Source of the DNA: Christiangramia portivictoriae DSM 23547
GTDB lineage: Bacteria > Bacteroidota > Bacteroidia > Flavobacteriales > Flavobacteriaceae
DNA length: 64,000 bases
Direction: 5' to 3'
Assembly: GCF_000423045.1 (NCBI RefSeq)
Contig: NZ_KE383971.1
Coordinates: forward strand, 72,092 to 136,091
The translations under genes were made by a program, and so were the position numbers. Positions 47,981-56,496 of this stretch are shown here, piece by piece (position 1 is the first letter of the stretch; every line of letters begins with the position of its first letter). Below the pieces are notes generated by a model that did no database searches, was not told the DNA's origin, and was given only the letters and a program-made list of their open reading frames with translations.

Positions 47981-49009
47981 ATGAAATCATTACTCATTAC
48001 AATCGCATTATGCATTCTTAGTTTTAGTCCGTGTGACGCACAAACCGTGGAAATTACAAATGGGAACAAGATCGAAGTTCTAAAGAAACAGCGCGAAAAC
48101 ATCATCAAACAGGAGAAGGACGAACTCAAGGCAGAAGTAGAAGCTATCAATGAGCGACTTGATAACGAAGAAATTTCTATGCAGGAAGCCGATAAGCTGA
48201 AAGAGGAAGCTGCTAAGAAACATGCGCTGAATATCGAAAATCGTCTGGCTATCCTTGATAATAAAATCGCGCTTCTGGAAAGAAACGAGGAATCTAAAGT
48301 TGAAAGTGACAAAACATTCGTTTTCTCCTGGAAAGATGAAGACGATAAAGAAGATCCTGATTACGAGGACAAAAGAACCACGTCCACTTTGATGGTCGCA
48401 GCAGGATTTAATAATGCACTTTTGGACGGGCAATCCCTCAATGATTCAGATTTTAAAATTGGCGGGAGTCGGTTTTTCGAAATTGGTTGGGTGTGGAATA
48501 CGAGAGTTTTCGAAGAATCGAACTGGTTAAGGCTTAAATACGGAGTTTCATTTCAGTTCAACGGACTCAAACCTACAGATAACAGATTCCTGGTTGACAA
48601 CGATGGAATCACAGAATTGCGGGAATTTGAATATGACCTGAACAAGTCAAAATTCAGAATGGATAACCTGGTCATCCCGGTGCATTTTGAGTTTGGACCT
48701 TCAAAGAAAATTGACCATGACGGAGATTATACATTTTCAACCTATAAAAAATTTAAAGTTGGTCTTGGAGGGTATACCGGTTTCAGTTTAGGTGAAAGAC
48801 AGAAACTTAAATATAAAGAAGATGGGGACAGAACCAAGGAAAAATTAAAATCTGATTACAACACCAATGATTTTATATATGGATTGAGTGCCTATGTAGG
48901 ATGGGGAAATACTTCGCTCTACGCAAAATATGATCTAAACCCGATCTTTGAAGATCCAAACCCGGAGTTAAATAATGTCTCACTTGGAATTCGTTTCGAT
49001 CTTGATTAA
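47981..49009 (+). CDS. Exported coiled-coil and beta-barrel protein, probably outer membrane
   Basis: 342 residues. Signal peptide MKSLLITIALCILSFSPCDA; residues 28-105 form a highly charged helix with a coiled-coil pattern (EVLKKQRENIIKQEKDELKA, LKEEAAKKHALNIENRLA); from about 130 (TSTLMVAAGFNNALLDGQSL) the protein is beta-rich and ends ELNNVSLGIRFDLD like outer-membrane barrels. The coiled coil would face the periplasm. It lies 50 bases after the putative anti-sigma gene with no terminator seen, so it may be a target and part of the ECF operon. Confidence 0.75.
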   Translation: MKSLLITIALCILSFSPCDAQTVEITNGNKIEVLKKQRENIIKQEKDELKAEVEAINERLDNEEISMQEADKLKEEAAKKHALNIENRLAILDNKIALLERNEESKVESDKTFVFSWKDEDDKEDPDYEDKRTTSTLMVAAGFNNALLDGQSLNDSDFKIGGSRFFEIGWVWNTRVFEESNWLRLKYGVSFQFNGLKPTDNRFLVDNDGITELREFEYDLNKSKFRMDNLVIPVHFEFGPSKKIDHDGDYTFSTYKKFKVGLGGYTGFSLGERQKLKYKEDGDRTKEKLKSDYNTNDFIYGLSAYVGWGNTSLYAKYDLNPIFEDPNPELNNVSLGIRFDLD

Positions 49010-49123
49010 TTAGCCAATATAGTTTAGTTTTGCGGGGCTTTAAATTTGAGTAATCATTTTTGAAGCTCTTTCTTTTTTGAAGCCTTTTCATTTTGTATTT
49101 TTCCATTAAATAGTTGTGAAAAT

Positions 49124-51082
49124 TTGATCTCCAGAACCACCATAGATAATGTTTTTGAAACCGCCCGTGTAGAGGAGGTGATTGGGGATTTTGTACAATT
49201 GAAGAAGTCTGGTAGTAATTTAAAAGGGCTTAGTCCTTTTACAGACGAACGTTCTCCAAGTTTTATGGTATCCCCGGTGAAACAGATCTGGAAAGATTTT
49301 AGTAGCGGAAAAGGAGGAAATGTAGTGGCGTTTTTAATGGAGCACGAACACTTCAATTACCCTGAAGCGATCAAGTATCTCGCAAAGAAGTACGGTATTG
49401 AGGTAGAGGAAACGCAGCAAACCGATGAACAGAAAGAGCTAGCCGATGAGCGCGAAAGTATGTACCTGGTTTCAGAATATGCCAGTAAATATTTTCAGAC
49501 GCAAATGCATAAGACCGATGAAGGTCAGGCAATAGGTCTAAGCTACTTTAAAGAACGCGGCTTTACTTCTGAAACTATTAAAAAGTTTGATCTGGGATAC
49601 TCTCCAGATGAATGGGATGCTTTCACGAAAAACGCACTCGGTGATGGATACAAACTGGAATTTCTGGAAAAGACGGGTCTGAGTATTGTGAAGGATGAGA
49701 AGACATTCGACCGTTTTAAGGGAAGAGTCATGTTTCCCATCCAATCAATGTCTGGACGGGTTCTTGGCTTTGGAGGAAGAATCCTCGGGAACACCAAGAA
49801 AGCAGCTAAATACCTCAATTCTCCGGAAAGTGATATTTACCATAAGAGTAAAGTGCTTTACGGGATTTATCACGCCAAGCAATCTATTGCCAAAGAAGAT
49901 AATTGTTACCTCGTTGAAGGGTATACCGATGTCATACAGTTTCACCAAAGTGGTATCGAAAACACAGTATCCTCGTCTGGAACGGCATTGACCTCAGAGC
50001 AGATCAGGTTAATTAACAGGTTGACCAGGAATATCACTGTGTTGTTTGATGGCGATGCTGCGGGAACCAGGGCATCTATGCGAGGAATCGATCTTATTCT
50101 GGAGCAGGGCATGAACGTGAAGGTTTGTCCGTTTCCAGAAGGTGAGGATCCGGATAGTTTTGCCCGCTCACATTCTGAAGCTGAACTTGAGGAATTTCTC
50201 AAAGAAAATTCATACGATTTTATTACCTATAAGGCCTCTCTCCTCATGGATGAGGCTAAGAATGATCCGGTGAAAAAGGCAGATCTCATTAGAGACATGG
50301 TACAGAGTATTGCGAAAATTCCAGATAATATCCAGAAGGAAGTTTATTTGCAGGAATGCTCCAGGATCATGGATATTTCTGAAGATGTTTTATACGCCAC
50401 TTTAGCTCAACTGGAGAAGAAGGACGGTAAGACTCCGTCCAGGTCTGAGAAGAAACCGATGCAGGTGGTTCGAAATGAAGAAACTACGCCGGTAAAGAAA
50501 ATAGATCAGCTATATATACTGGAGCGAAAAATTATAAGTCTGCTGGTTCTCTACGGAAGGCAGGAAGGTGAATTTCACGATGTTATTTTAAAACATAATG
50601 ATCAGGGTGAGCCGGTGTATGAATCTGAAGTGCAGGAGGCCAAGGTATTCGAAAAAATTTACCTCGATCTTCAGGAAGATGAAATTGAATTTACCAATAA
50701 GGATTTCAGAGAATTATTCTCATTATTGATAGAGAAGCTTAATTCTGAAGATGAATTTGGAGTGGAAATGATCATTAATGACCTTGAGAAATCTCAGGCT
50801 GTTGAACTCACAGATATCCTAATGGAAGATGAGCAGTATGAGCTTCATGATTGGGAACGTCATGACATTCCTGTTAAAAGTAAAACTCAGGGAGTTGCCC
50901 AATTCGTAACGCAGACTATACTATCATTACGTAGATTTCTTGTTGGTCGTAAGATCAACGAACTCATGGAAGAAATTCGCGAAGTATCCTCAGAAGAGGA
51001 GCGCACTGAAAAAATTCAGGATATTATGAGCTATACCAGTTTAAGTACGATTCTATCCGATCGCCTGGGCAGGGTTATGTAG
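49124..51082 (+). CDS. dnaG: DNA primase, TTG start, zinc ligands replaced
   Basis: 652 residues. No ATG or GTG gives the conserved start MISRTTIDNVFETARVEEVI, and TTG at 49124 fits. In the N-terminal zinc domain the usual CPFH/CFGC ligands are replaced by SPFT and DFSS (KGLSPFTDERSPSF, WKDFSSGKGGN). The TOPRIM core is intact: LVEGYTDVIQFHQSG and VLFDGDAAGTRASMRG. It makes RNA primers at replication forks with the DnaB helicase. A region 425-450 links to the helicase-binding domain. Its end overlaps the response regulator gene by 8 bases. Confidence 0.96.
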   Translation: MISRTTIDNVFETARVEEVIGDFVQLKKSGSNLKGLSPFTDERSPSFMVSPVKQIWKDFSSGKGGNVVAFLMEHEHFNYPEAIKYLAKKYGIEVEETQQTDEQKELADERESMYLVSEYASKYFQTQMHKTDEGQAIGLSYFKERGFTSETIKKFDLGYSPDEWDAFTKNALGDGYKLEFLEKTGLSIVKDEKTFDRFKGRVMFPIQSMSGRVLGFGGRILGNTKKAAKYLNSPESDIYHKSKVLYGIYHAKQSIAKEDNCYLVEGYTDVIQFHQSGIENTVSSSGTALTSEQIRLINRLTRNITVLFDGDAAGTRASMRGIDLILEQGMNVKVCPFPEGEDPDSFARSHSEAELEEFLKENSYDFITYKASLLMDEAKNDPVKKADLIRDMVQSIAKIPDNIQKEVYLQECSRIMDISEDVLYATLAQLEKKDGKTPSRSEKKPMQVVRNEETTPVKKIDQLYILERKIISLLVLYGRQEGEFHDVILKHNDQGEPVYESEVQEAKVFEKIYLDLQEDEIEFTNKDFRELFSLLIEKLNSEDEFGVEMIINDLEKSQAVELTDILMEDEQYELHDWERHDIPVKSKTQGVAQFVTQTILSLRRFLVGRKINELMEEIREVSSEEERTEKIQDIMSYTSLSTILSDRLGRVM

Positions 51083-51713
51083 TATTAAGCTGTAATAATC
51101 TGGATTGCGTGATAAGATCTGCTACATTGTCCACTTTCAATTTCTTCAGTAACCTGGTTTTATAAGTGCTCACCGTCTTTTCGTTAATGTCCAGCGCCTC
51201 AGCAATATCCTTATTTCTTTTTCCGGAAGAAAGCAGATTTAATACTTCCGTTTCGCGGGTAGAAAGCTTCTTGAATTTTGTAATCAAACTCTTACCTCTG
51301 GTGATACCGGAATTCAGTTTTTCTGTGATCTTGCGATTTAAGTAGATCCCACCTCGTGCAACCTGGTAAATTGCCTTCTCCAGAGTCTCACTATCTGTAT
51401 GCTTGGAAATATAACCAGCAGCTCCTGCTTTGATCGCACTTAGAGCATACATTTCTTCAGGATGTGAACTGAAAATTAGTGTTTTTACTTCTGGAAATTC
51501 CTGCTTGATCCTTCTAATGGCGTTGATACCGTTGATTTGCGGAAGATCCAGTTCCACGATCAAAACTTCGGGAGCGTTCTTTTCTAACTGACTGAACAAC
51601 TGGGTGCCACTGCTTACTCTGCCTGTAACCTGAAGTGCCGGATTGTTCTGAAGTACGCATTTGATCCCTTCAAAAATAATTGGATGATGGTCTGCAATTA
51701 ATACTCGATACAT
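51075..51713 (-). CDS. NarL/FixJ-type response regulator with Glu at the phospho-acceptor site
   Basis: 212 residues. Receiver domain 1-120: acidic pocket IADHHPIIFEG (one of the usual two Asp is His9), the phospho site VLIVELDLPQING where position 54 is Glu instead of Asp (the conserved Pro is four residues later at 58), and the Lys in AAGYISKHTD. LuxR-type helix-turn-helix near 148-205 (LSTREVEVLNLLSSGKR-like, ALDINEKTVSTYKTRLLKKL). The Glu may mimic phosphorylation. No histidine kinase is adjacent. It binds DNA as a dimer; targets unknown. Confidence 0.9.
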   Translation of the reverse strand: MYRVLIADHHPIIFEGIKCVLQNNPALQVTGRVSSGTQLFSQLEKNAPEVLIVELDLPQINGINAIRRIKQEFPEVKTLIFSSHPEEMYALSAIKAGAAGYISKHTDSETLEKAIYQVARGGIYLNRKITEKLNSGITRGKSLITKFKKLSTRETEVLNLLSSGKRNKDIAEALDINEKTVSTYKTRLLKKLKVDNVADLITQSRLLQLNTT

Positions 51714-51828
51714 GATTCTAAGTTAAAAACAAGTCCGGGGGTAACTCGTTGAGTTTGGTTTCTTTAACCTAAAAATACTGCTTTGACCACTGTTATGGGA
51801 AATCAGCTACATATATTCGACAAGATGA

Positions 51829-52620
51829 TTATTTCAATAGATGAACGGGTATGTCGCAAACCGGAATCGGAACCATCTTATGTGTATTCGCAGCATTCAA
51901 ACGCGAATATATCTGGAAGACTTCCAGCTGCCTGCCCTCAAAATCTTCAGCGGCTTTTCCAGCTTCTTTTTGAGACATAGCCCATTCCAGTTCATCATAG
52001 GAAGCTCCTAACTGGTCCTCATCACTTCGGCTATCACCAAATAATCCGTCTGTGGGAGCTGCGGTCATGATGTCTTCAATAATATTCAGATATTTTCCAA
52101 GGGCGTATACTTCACTTTTCATGAGATCGGCAATTGGGCTAAGGTCCACACCACCATCCCCGTATTTTGTATAGAATCCAACTCCAAAATCCTCTACTTT
52201 ATTTCCAGTTCCGGCAACAAGATATTTATGTAAACCGGCAAAATAATATAAGGTGGTCATTCGCAGCCTTGCTCTTGAATTTGCCAGAGTAAGATCAAGG
52301 GAAGGAGATTTTCTTTCCTGCGGCATTGCAGATTTAAACTGTTCAAAAACCGGGGTAAGATTTACTTCTAGGTTGCTCACGTTCGCAAAATTATGTTCCA
52401 GCTCACTAATATGCTTTCTTGCGCGGGTAACCTGGCTGCTGGCCTGGTGAATTGGCATTTCCAGGCATAGAGTAGGCATTCCTGTTTTGGCGCAAAGTGT
52501 TGAGGTTACAGCTGAATCTATACCGCCGCTCACGCCAACTACAAATCCGTTCATATTCGCTTTAGTAGCGTATTCTTTTAACCAGTTTATGATATGATCT
52601 GCGACTTTTTCGGTTTGCAT
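51829..52620 (-). CDS. nadE: NH3-dependent NAD synthetase
   Basis: 263 residues from the ATG at 52620; the longer frame to 52683 adds 21 non-conserved residues. The ATP-pyrophosphatase loop SGGIDSA (VVGVSGGIDSAVTSTLC) is near 35-51, with LVAGTGNKVEDFGVGFYTKY and GDGGVDLSPIADLMKSEVYA for deamido-NAD. No glutaminase domain, so it uses ammonia. It makes the last step of NAD synthesis. The divergent gldB gene begins 106 bases away and the promoters of both overlap. Confidence 0.95.
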   Translation of the reverse strand: MQTEKVADHIINWLKEYATKANMNGFVVGVSGGIDSAVTSTLCAKTGMPTLCLEMPIHQASSQVTRARKHISELEHNFANVSNLEVNLTPVFEQFKSAMPQERKSPSLDLTLANSRARLRMTTLYYFAGLHKYLVAGTGNKVEDFGVGFYTKYGDGGVDLSPIADLMKSEVYALGKYLNIIEDIMTAAPTDGLFGDSRSDEDQLGASYDELEWAMSQKEAGKAAEDFEGRQLEVFQIYSRLNAANTHKMVPIPVCDIPVHLLK

Positions 52621-52648
52621 AATGTTGGGTGATTTAATTAGTAAGTAA

Positions 52649-52656
52649 TACCTTTG
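52649..52656 (+). promoter_or_regulatory. -7 promoter box of gldB
   Basis: TACCTTTG is a full TAnnTTTG match 70 bases before the gldB ATG. A TTG at 52624-52626, 22 bases upstream, may be the -33 element. Confidence 0.5.
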
Positions 52657-52661
52657 CCTCA

Positions 52662-52669
52662 CAAATCTA
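52662..52669 (-). promoter_or_regulatory. -7 promoter box of nadE
   Basis: On the minus strand TAGATTTG, a full match, 41 bases before the nadE start. It faces the gldB box on the other strand, with 5 bases between the two. Confidence 0.45.
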
Positions 52670-52726
52670 ACACTAAAAGCCAATTTTTAAAAGATGGCTG
52701 CGTTAAAGCCTTCCTAATTGCCTGAT

Positions 52727-53686
52727 ATGCTTAAAAAGATCCTGGTTTTGTTCATCATTATTCTGGTAGTTTCCTGTAACCAAAAGACAGGAACTGAAGA
52801 AAAGATCGAAGCGATAGAGCTCGATCTGCAAGTCATTAGATTTGAGCAGGAATTTGCGGGTACAGATCCCCGCCAGTTACCTGAATTAAAGCAAAAATAT
52901 CCATTTCTATTTCCTGAGCAGTTTCCAGATTCAGTTTGGATAGAAAAACTATCTGATAGTCTTCAGCTGGAGATCAATCAGGCTGTAGAGGAAGAGTTTT
53001 CAGATTTTACGACACAGGAAAATGAATTGTACGCGCTTTTCCAGCATATCAACTATTACTTTCCGGAGTTTGAAATACCGGCGGTGATCACAGTAACTTC
53101 AGAAGTGGATTATAAGAACAAAATAATTTATGCTGAAGATTATTTATTTGTTTCCCTCGACACCTATTTGGGTACAGATCATCCATTCTATACCGGTCTT
53201 CAGAATTACCTGAAAAAGAATTTTAAAAAAGATCAGATCGTAGTAGATGCTGCGGAAGAGATCGCGAAAAAATACGTGCCGGGTCCAGATTCGCGAACCT
53301 TTCTAAGTCATATGGTATATTACGGAAAAATCCAGTATCTAAAAGAAGTATGGCTGCCAACACTTGATCCCGCACGAAGAATAGGCTATACTAAAGCCGA
53401 ATACGACTTTGCAGAAGCTAATGAATCCCAGATCTGGAGATATTTTGTAGAGAACGAGCTTATATACGATACAGACAACCAGTTGCAAACACGCTTTTTA
53501 TATCCTGCCCCATTTTCAAAATTTTACCTGCAGCTGGATGCTGAAAGTCCGGCCAGGTTAGGTCAATATATTGGGCTTGAGATCGTGAAAGCATACATGG
53601 ATAAGAACGACGTATCCCTGAGCCGGATGCTGAAAACATCTGCGGAAGAGATTTTTAATAATGCCAATTTTAAACCAAGGAAATAA
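52727..53686 (+). CDS. gldB: Gliding motility lipoprotein GldB
   Basis: 319 residues from the ATG at 52727 (TTG three codons before is less likely). MLKKILVLFIIILVVSC is a signal peptide with Cys17 as the lipidated residue. Diagnostic stretches include RFEQEFAGTDP, QKYPFLFPEQFPDSVW and LGTDHPFYTGLQNYLKK, with SHMVYYGKIQYLKEVWLP in the middle. GldB is needed for gliding of Flavobacterium and is paired with gldC, as here. It sits in the membrane facing the periplasm. Its last base is the first base of the gldC start codon. Confidence 0.93.
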   Translation: MLKKILVLFIIILVVSCNQKTGTEEKIEAIELDLQVIRFEQEFAGTDPRQLPELKQKYPFLFPEQFPDSVWIEKLSDSLQLEINQAVEEEFSDFTTQENELYALFQHINYYFPEFEIPAVITVTSEVDYKNKIIYAEDYLFVSLDTYLGTDHPFYTGLQNYLKKNFKKDQIVVDAAEEIAKKYVPGPDSRTFLSHMVYYGKIQYLKEVWLPTLDPARRIGYTKAEYDFAEANESQIWRYFVENELIYDTDNQLQTRFLYPAPFSKFYLQLDAESPARLGQYIGLEIVKAYMDKNDVSLSRMLKTSAEEIFNNANFKPRK

Positions 53687-54024
53687 TGCCAGAATTTAAA
53701 AAATCTGAGATCAATATAGAAGTTGTAACCGATGAGAATCACGTTCCTGAAAATATAACATGGAGTGCTGAGGATGGAAATGTCTATAAAGAAGATGCAA
53801 AAGCGCTGATGCTTTCGGTGTGGGATAGCAAAGATCAGGAAACTTTGAGAATTGATTTGTGGACTAAGGAAATGCCGGTAGATGAAATGAAAAAGTTCTT
53901 TCATCAGACTTTAGTTTCTATGAGCGACACCTATTATCGAGCGACCCAGGACGATAAAATGCGTGATACTATGAAAGATTTCTGCGATTATTTTGCGGAA
54001 AAGACTGAAATCAAAAGAGGCTAA
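53686..54024 (+). CDS. gldC: Gliding motility protein GldC
   Basis: 112 residues: MPEFKKSEINIEVVTDENHV, NITWSAEDGNVYKEDAKALM, SVWDSKDQETLRIDLWTKEM and the C-terminal RDTMKDFCDYFAEKTEIKRG. No signal peptide, so cytoplasmic. It overlaps gldB by one base, which ties their expression. Known to raise gliding efficiency in F. johnsoniae; the mechanism is not known. Confidence 0.93.
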   Translation: MPEFKKSEINIEVVTDENHVPENITWSAEDGNVYKEDAKALMLSVWDSKDQETLRIDLWTKEMPVDEMKKFFHQTLVSMSDTYYRATQDDKMRDTMKDFCDYFAEKTEIKRG

Positions 54025-54384
54025 TTGGAAAAACTGATTTTTGTTTACAATGCCGACTCCGGCAAACTGAATTCGATCATTGGTGCATTTCAAAAAATTG
54101 TAGATCCCAATTCATACAATTGTAGTTTGTGTAAGTTAACCTATGGAGCTTTTGACGAGAAAAAGCAATGGAGGCATTTTCGTGAAAATGCCGATCTGGA
54201 TATGGAATTCCTGCATAAAGATGAGTTTTTGAAAAGCTATGCTTCCAAGTTTGGACATAAATTTGACTTCCCGATCATTCTCGCGCAGAACCAGAAAGGT
54301 CTGGAAGTGCTGGTGTCAACTTCAGAATTAAAGGGAATTACAGAGGTTGAGGAGCTAATTTCAAAAATTAAGGAAAGAACCTAA
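54025..54384 (+). CDS. Conserved hypothetical protein attached to gldBC (TTG start)
   Basis: 119 residues starting TTG directly after the gldC stop (TAA at 54022-54024). Begins MEKLIFVYNADSGKLNSIIG and has one Cys pair in NCSLCKLTYGAFDE (near 32-45), a CxxC that could be redox-active or bind metal, followed by FDFPIILAQNQKGLEVLVST. No membrane segment. The abutting start and CxxC point to a real gene translated with gldC. Its function is unknown; a redox partner for gliding proteins would be a guess. Confidence 0.75.
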   Translation: MEKLIFVYNADSGKLNSIIGAFQKIVDPNSYNCSLCKLTYGAFDEKKQWRHFRENADLDMEFLHKDEFLKSYASKFGHKFDFPIILAQNQKGLEVLVSTSELKGITEVEELISKIKERT

Positions 54385-55088
54385 TTTTTATGATCTACCG
54401 GAAAAAATTGTGACCAGTTGGCCGGCTCAAGATGTTTCGCAATACCCTGTAAACCATATTCGCCATTTCTTATTAACATTTCTCCATTTGGTTTGATAAT
54501 CGCGTAAGAACCGCATAAACTAGGATTCTGAAATAAAGCCTTTCGCAAAAAACCAGATTGATCCTGGAAAATCATTTTCTTCTGATTTTCTTTAAGTTCA
54601 GGCAGCATAATGCCTTTTTGAAAATGGCTGGAGAACACAACCTGAGGATACTTCTTCTGTACTTGTTTTAAATTGCTGGATAGATATCGGTATTTGTTAT
54701 TAATACGCTGCGGAGTCCATTTATTTGGCGCTGCATTAGTGCAGTAATCATTTTTAAAGATGTAATGCAGGATGAAAATGGTTTTATCTGTATATGTCTT
54801 GCCGGTGAGATTCGTCATAGATTTCTTAAACTGCCGGTAATTGATATTGTAGGTTTCGTATTCAGGATGACTGAATCTTAGAACCATCCTACTATCCTTG
54901 GCTTTATATTTCCATAAGGCATAGTCGCTGGTTCCAGTTACTAATTTTGCATCGAAGGCTTCTTTAGAAATAGAGTTTCCATCCTTATCCAGGTAAAAGT
55001 TAGTGGGCGGAACCTTATGGGTACTGCAAGAGAATAGCAGGAGTATGCTAAAAAGGGTGTATATTATTCTGATACATCCAATTTGCAT
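54381..55088 (-). CDS. Lipoprotein of unknown function, last gene of the engB operon
   Basis: 235 residues. MQIGCIRIIYTLFSILLLFSC ends in a lipobox (LFSC, Cys21). The body is basic with FILHYIFKNDYCTNAAPNKW near 105-124 and MIFQDQSGFLRKALFQNPSL, then GSYAIIKPNGEMLIRNGEYG near 203-222, a run like the end of a thioredoxin fold. I do not recognise the family. Start ATG abuts the engB stop with no gap (55088/55089); its end overlaps the TTG-start gene by 4 bases. Confidence 0.7.
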   Translation of the reverse strand: MQIGCIRIIYTLFSILLLFSCSTHKVPPTNFYLDKDGNSISKEAFDAKLVTGTSDYALWKYKAKDSRMVLRFSHPEYETYNINYRQFKKSMTNLTGKTYTDKTIFILHYIFKNDYCTNAAPNKWTPQRINNKYRYLSSNLKQVQKKYPQVVFSSHFQKGIMLPELKENQKKMIFQDQSGFLRKALFQNPSLCGSYAIIKPNGEMLIRNGEYGLQGIAKHLEPANWSQFFPVDHKN

Positions 55089-55694
55089 TTACTTACTATT
55101 CAACTGTTCGTTGATACCTTCGATATAACCCAGAACTTCCTCTTTACCTAAACCTGCAGATGCTGAAGTAATAAAATATTCTGGCATCTCCTCCCAGCTT
55201 TCCAGCATTTCAGCCTTGTAATTGGCGATATGTTTATCGAGAACTTTTGGTTTCAGCTTATCGGCTTTGGTAAAAATGATACAGAATGGGATCGCGTTTT
55301 CACCCATCCATTGCATGAACTCCATGTCGATAGGTTGAGGGGAATGTCTGGAATCAATTAGAACAAATGCACATACCATTTGTTTACGTTGCTCGAAATA
55401 GGCGGTAATGAATTTCTGAAAGACCTTCTTTGTGGATTTTGAAACCTGGGCGTAACCATAACCTGGTAAATCTACAAGGTGCCAGTTCTTATTGATCAGG
55501 AAATGATTGATTAGCTGAGTTTTTCCTGGTTTTGCCGAAGTTTTAGCCAATGCCTTTCTACCCGTGAGCATATTGATAAGCGATGATTTCCCAACATTAC
55601 TGCGGCCAATAAACGCGTACTCGGGCAGCGAACTGTTGGGACAATGATCAACTTTCGAATTGCTAATAACGAATTCTGCAGTTTTGATCTTCAT
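55089..55694 (-). CDS. engB: Ribosome-biogenesis GTP-binding protein YsxC/EngB
   Basis: 201 residues. P-loop GRSNVGKSSLINMLTGRKAL (30-49), switch II DLPGYGYAQVSK, TKADKLKP (NKxD type) near 148-155 and the family-typical TSASAGLGKEEVL. A GTPase required for late 50S assembly. Second in the operon: alpha/beta hydrolase, engB, lipoprotein, with gaps of 12 and 0 bases. Confidence 0.96.
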   Translation of the reverse strand: MKIKTAEFVISNSKVDHCPNSSLPEYAFIGRSNVGKSSLINMLTGRKALAKTSAKPGKTQLINHFLINKNWHLVDLPGYGYAQVSKSTKKVFQKFITAYFEQRKQMVCAFVLIDSRHSPQPIDMEFMQWMGENAIPFCIIFTKADKLKPKVLDKHIANYKAEMLESWEEMPEYFITSASAGLGKEEVLGYIEGINEQLNSK

Positions 55695-55706
55695 AATAAA
55701 AGATTT

Positions 55707-56471
55707 TTAAATAGCTCTTTCTTTAAGCCATGCGTGTAACACCTGGTTGAATTCCTCTGGATGCTCCATCATTGCGGCGTGACCACACTTGTCGATCCAG
55801 TAAAGATCTGAATCTGGTAGTAATCTCTGAAAATCTTCGGCAACCTCTGGAGGAGTTACTGTATCGTTCTTTCCCCAGATGATGCAGGTTGGTGTTTGCA
55901 TCTTAGGCAGGTCTTTCGCCATATTGTGACGAATGGCGCTCTTGGCAATGGCCAGTGTTTTAACCAGTTTATTGCGATCACTTACTGTTTCATAAACTTC
56001 ATCAACGATTTCCTTGGTGGCAACCTTTGGGTCGTAAAAAACAGCTTCAGCTTTTTTCTTGATAAAGTCGTAATCCCCGCGTCTCGGGTAGCTTTCACCC
56101 ATAGCATTTTCGTAAAGGCCAGAACTACCGGTAATAACTAAAGCTTTTACGCTTTCAGAAAACATTTTGGTAGCCAGAAGAGCTATATGACCTCCCAAAG
56201 AATTACCTAATAAGATCACTTTATCAAAACCTTTATGGTCCAGAAACTCCTTTAGATATTTCGCGAACGTGCCTACACTGGTTTTAAGTAGGGACATCGA
56301 ATAAAGTGGTAATTCCGGGATTAAAACCTTATAGCCATTTTCCGGAAAGTGACTTACAACTCCGTCAAAATTACTTAGGCCTCCCATAAGTCCGTGAAGA
56401 ATAACAATCGGGGTGCCTTCGCCTTTTTCTAGATATGTGAATTTCCCCTCCTGCCTTAAGTGATCTTTCAT
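55707..56471 (-). CDS. Alpha/beta hydrolase
   Basis: 254 residues. Oxyanion-hole ILHGLMGGLSNFDGV near 22-36, nucleophile elbow LLGNSLGGHIALLATKM (Ser at the centre of GNSLGG), Asp in WGKNDTVTPPEVA and the active His in KCGHAAMMEHPEEF. A soluble esterase or lipase fold; no signal peptide. Substrate unknown. First gene of the engB operon, preceded by a -7 box. Confidence 0.92.
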   Translation of the reverse strand: MKDHLRQEGKFTYLEKGEGTPIVILHGLMGGLSNFDGVVSHFPENGYKVLIPELPLYSMSLLKTSVGTFAKYLKEFLDHKGFDKVILLGNSLGGHIALLATKMFSESVKALVITGSSGLYENAMGESYPRRGDYDFIKKKAEAVFYDPKVATKEIVDEVYETVSDRNKLVKTLAIAKSAIRHNMAKDLPKMQTPTCIIWGKNDTVTPPEVAEDFQRLLPDSDLYWIDKCGHAAMMEHPEEFNQVLHAWLKERAI

Positions 56472-56496
56472 TGATAGCCTTTGCGGTTAGCAATCG

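Noticed and set aside
52621-52683. Longer nadE start
   Set aside because: The extra 21 residues are not like NadE, and the region holds the promoter boxes of nadE and gldB.
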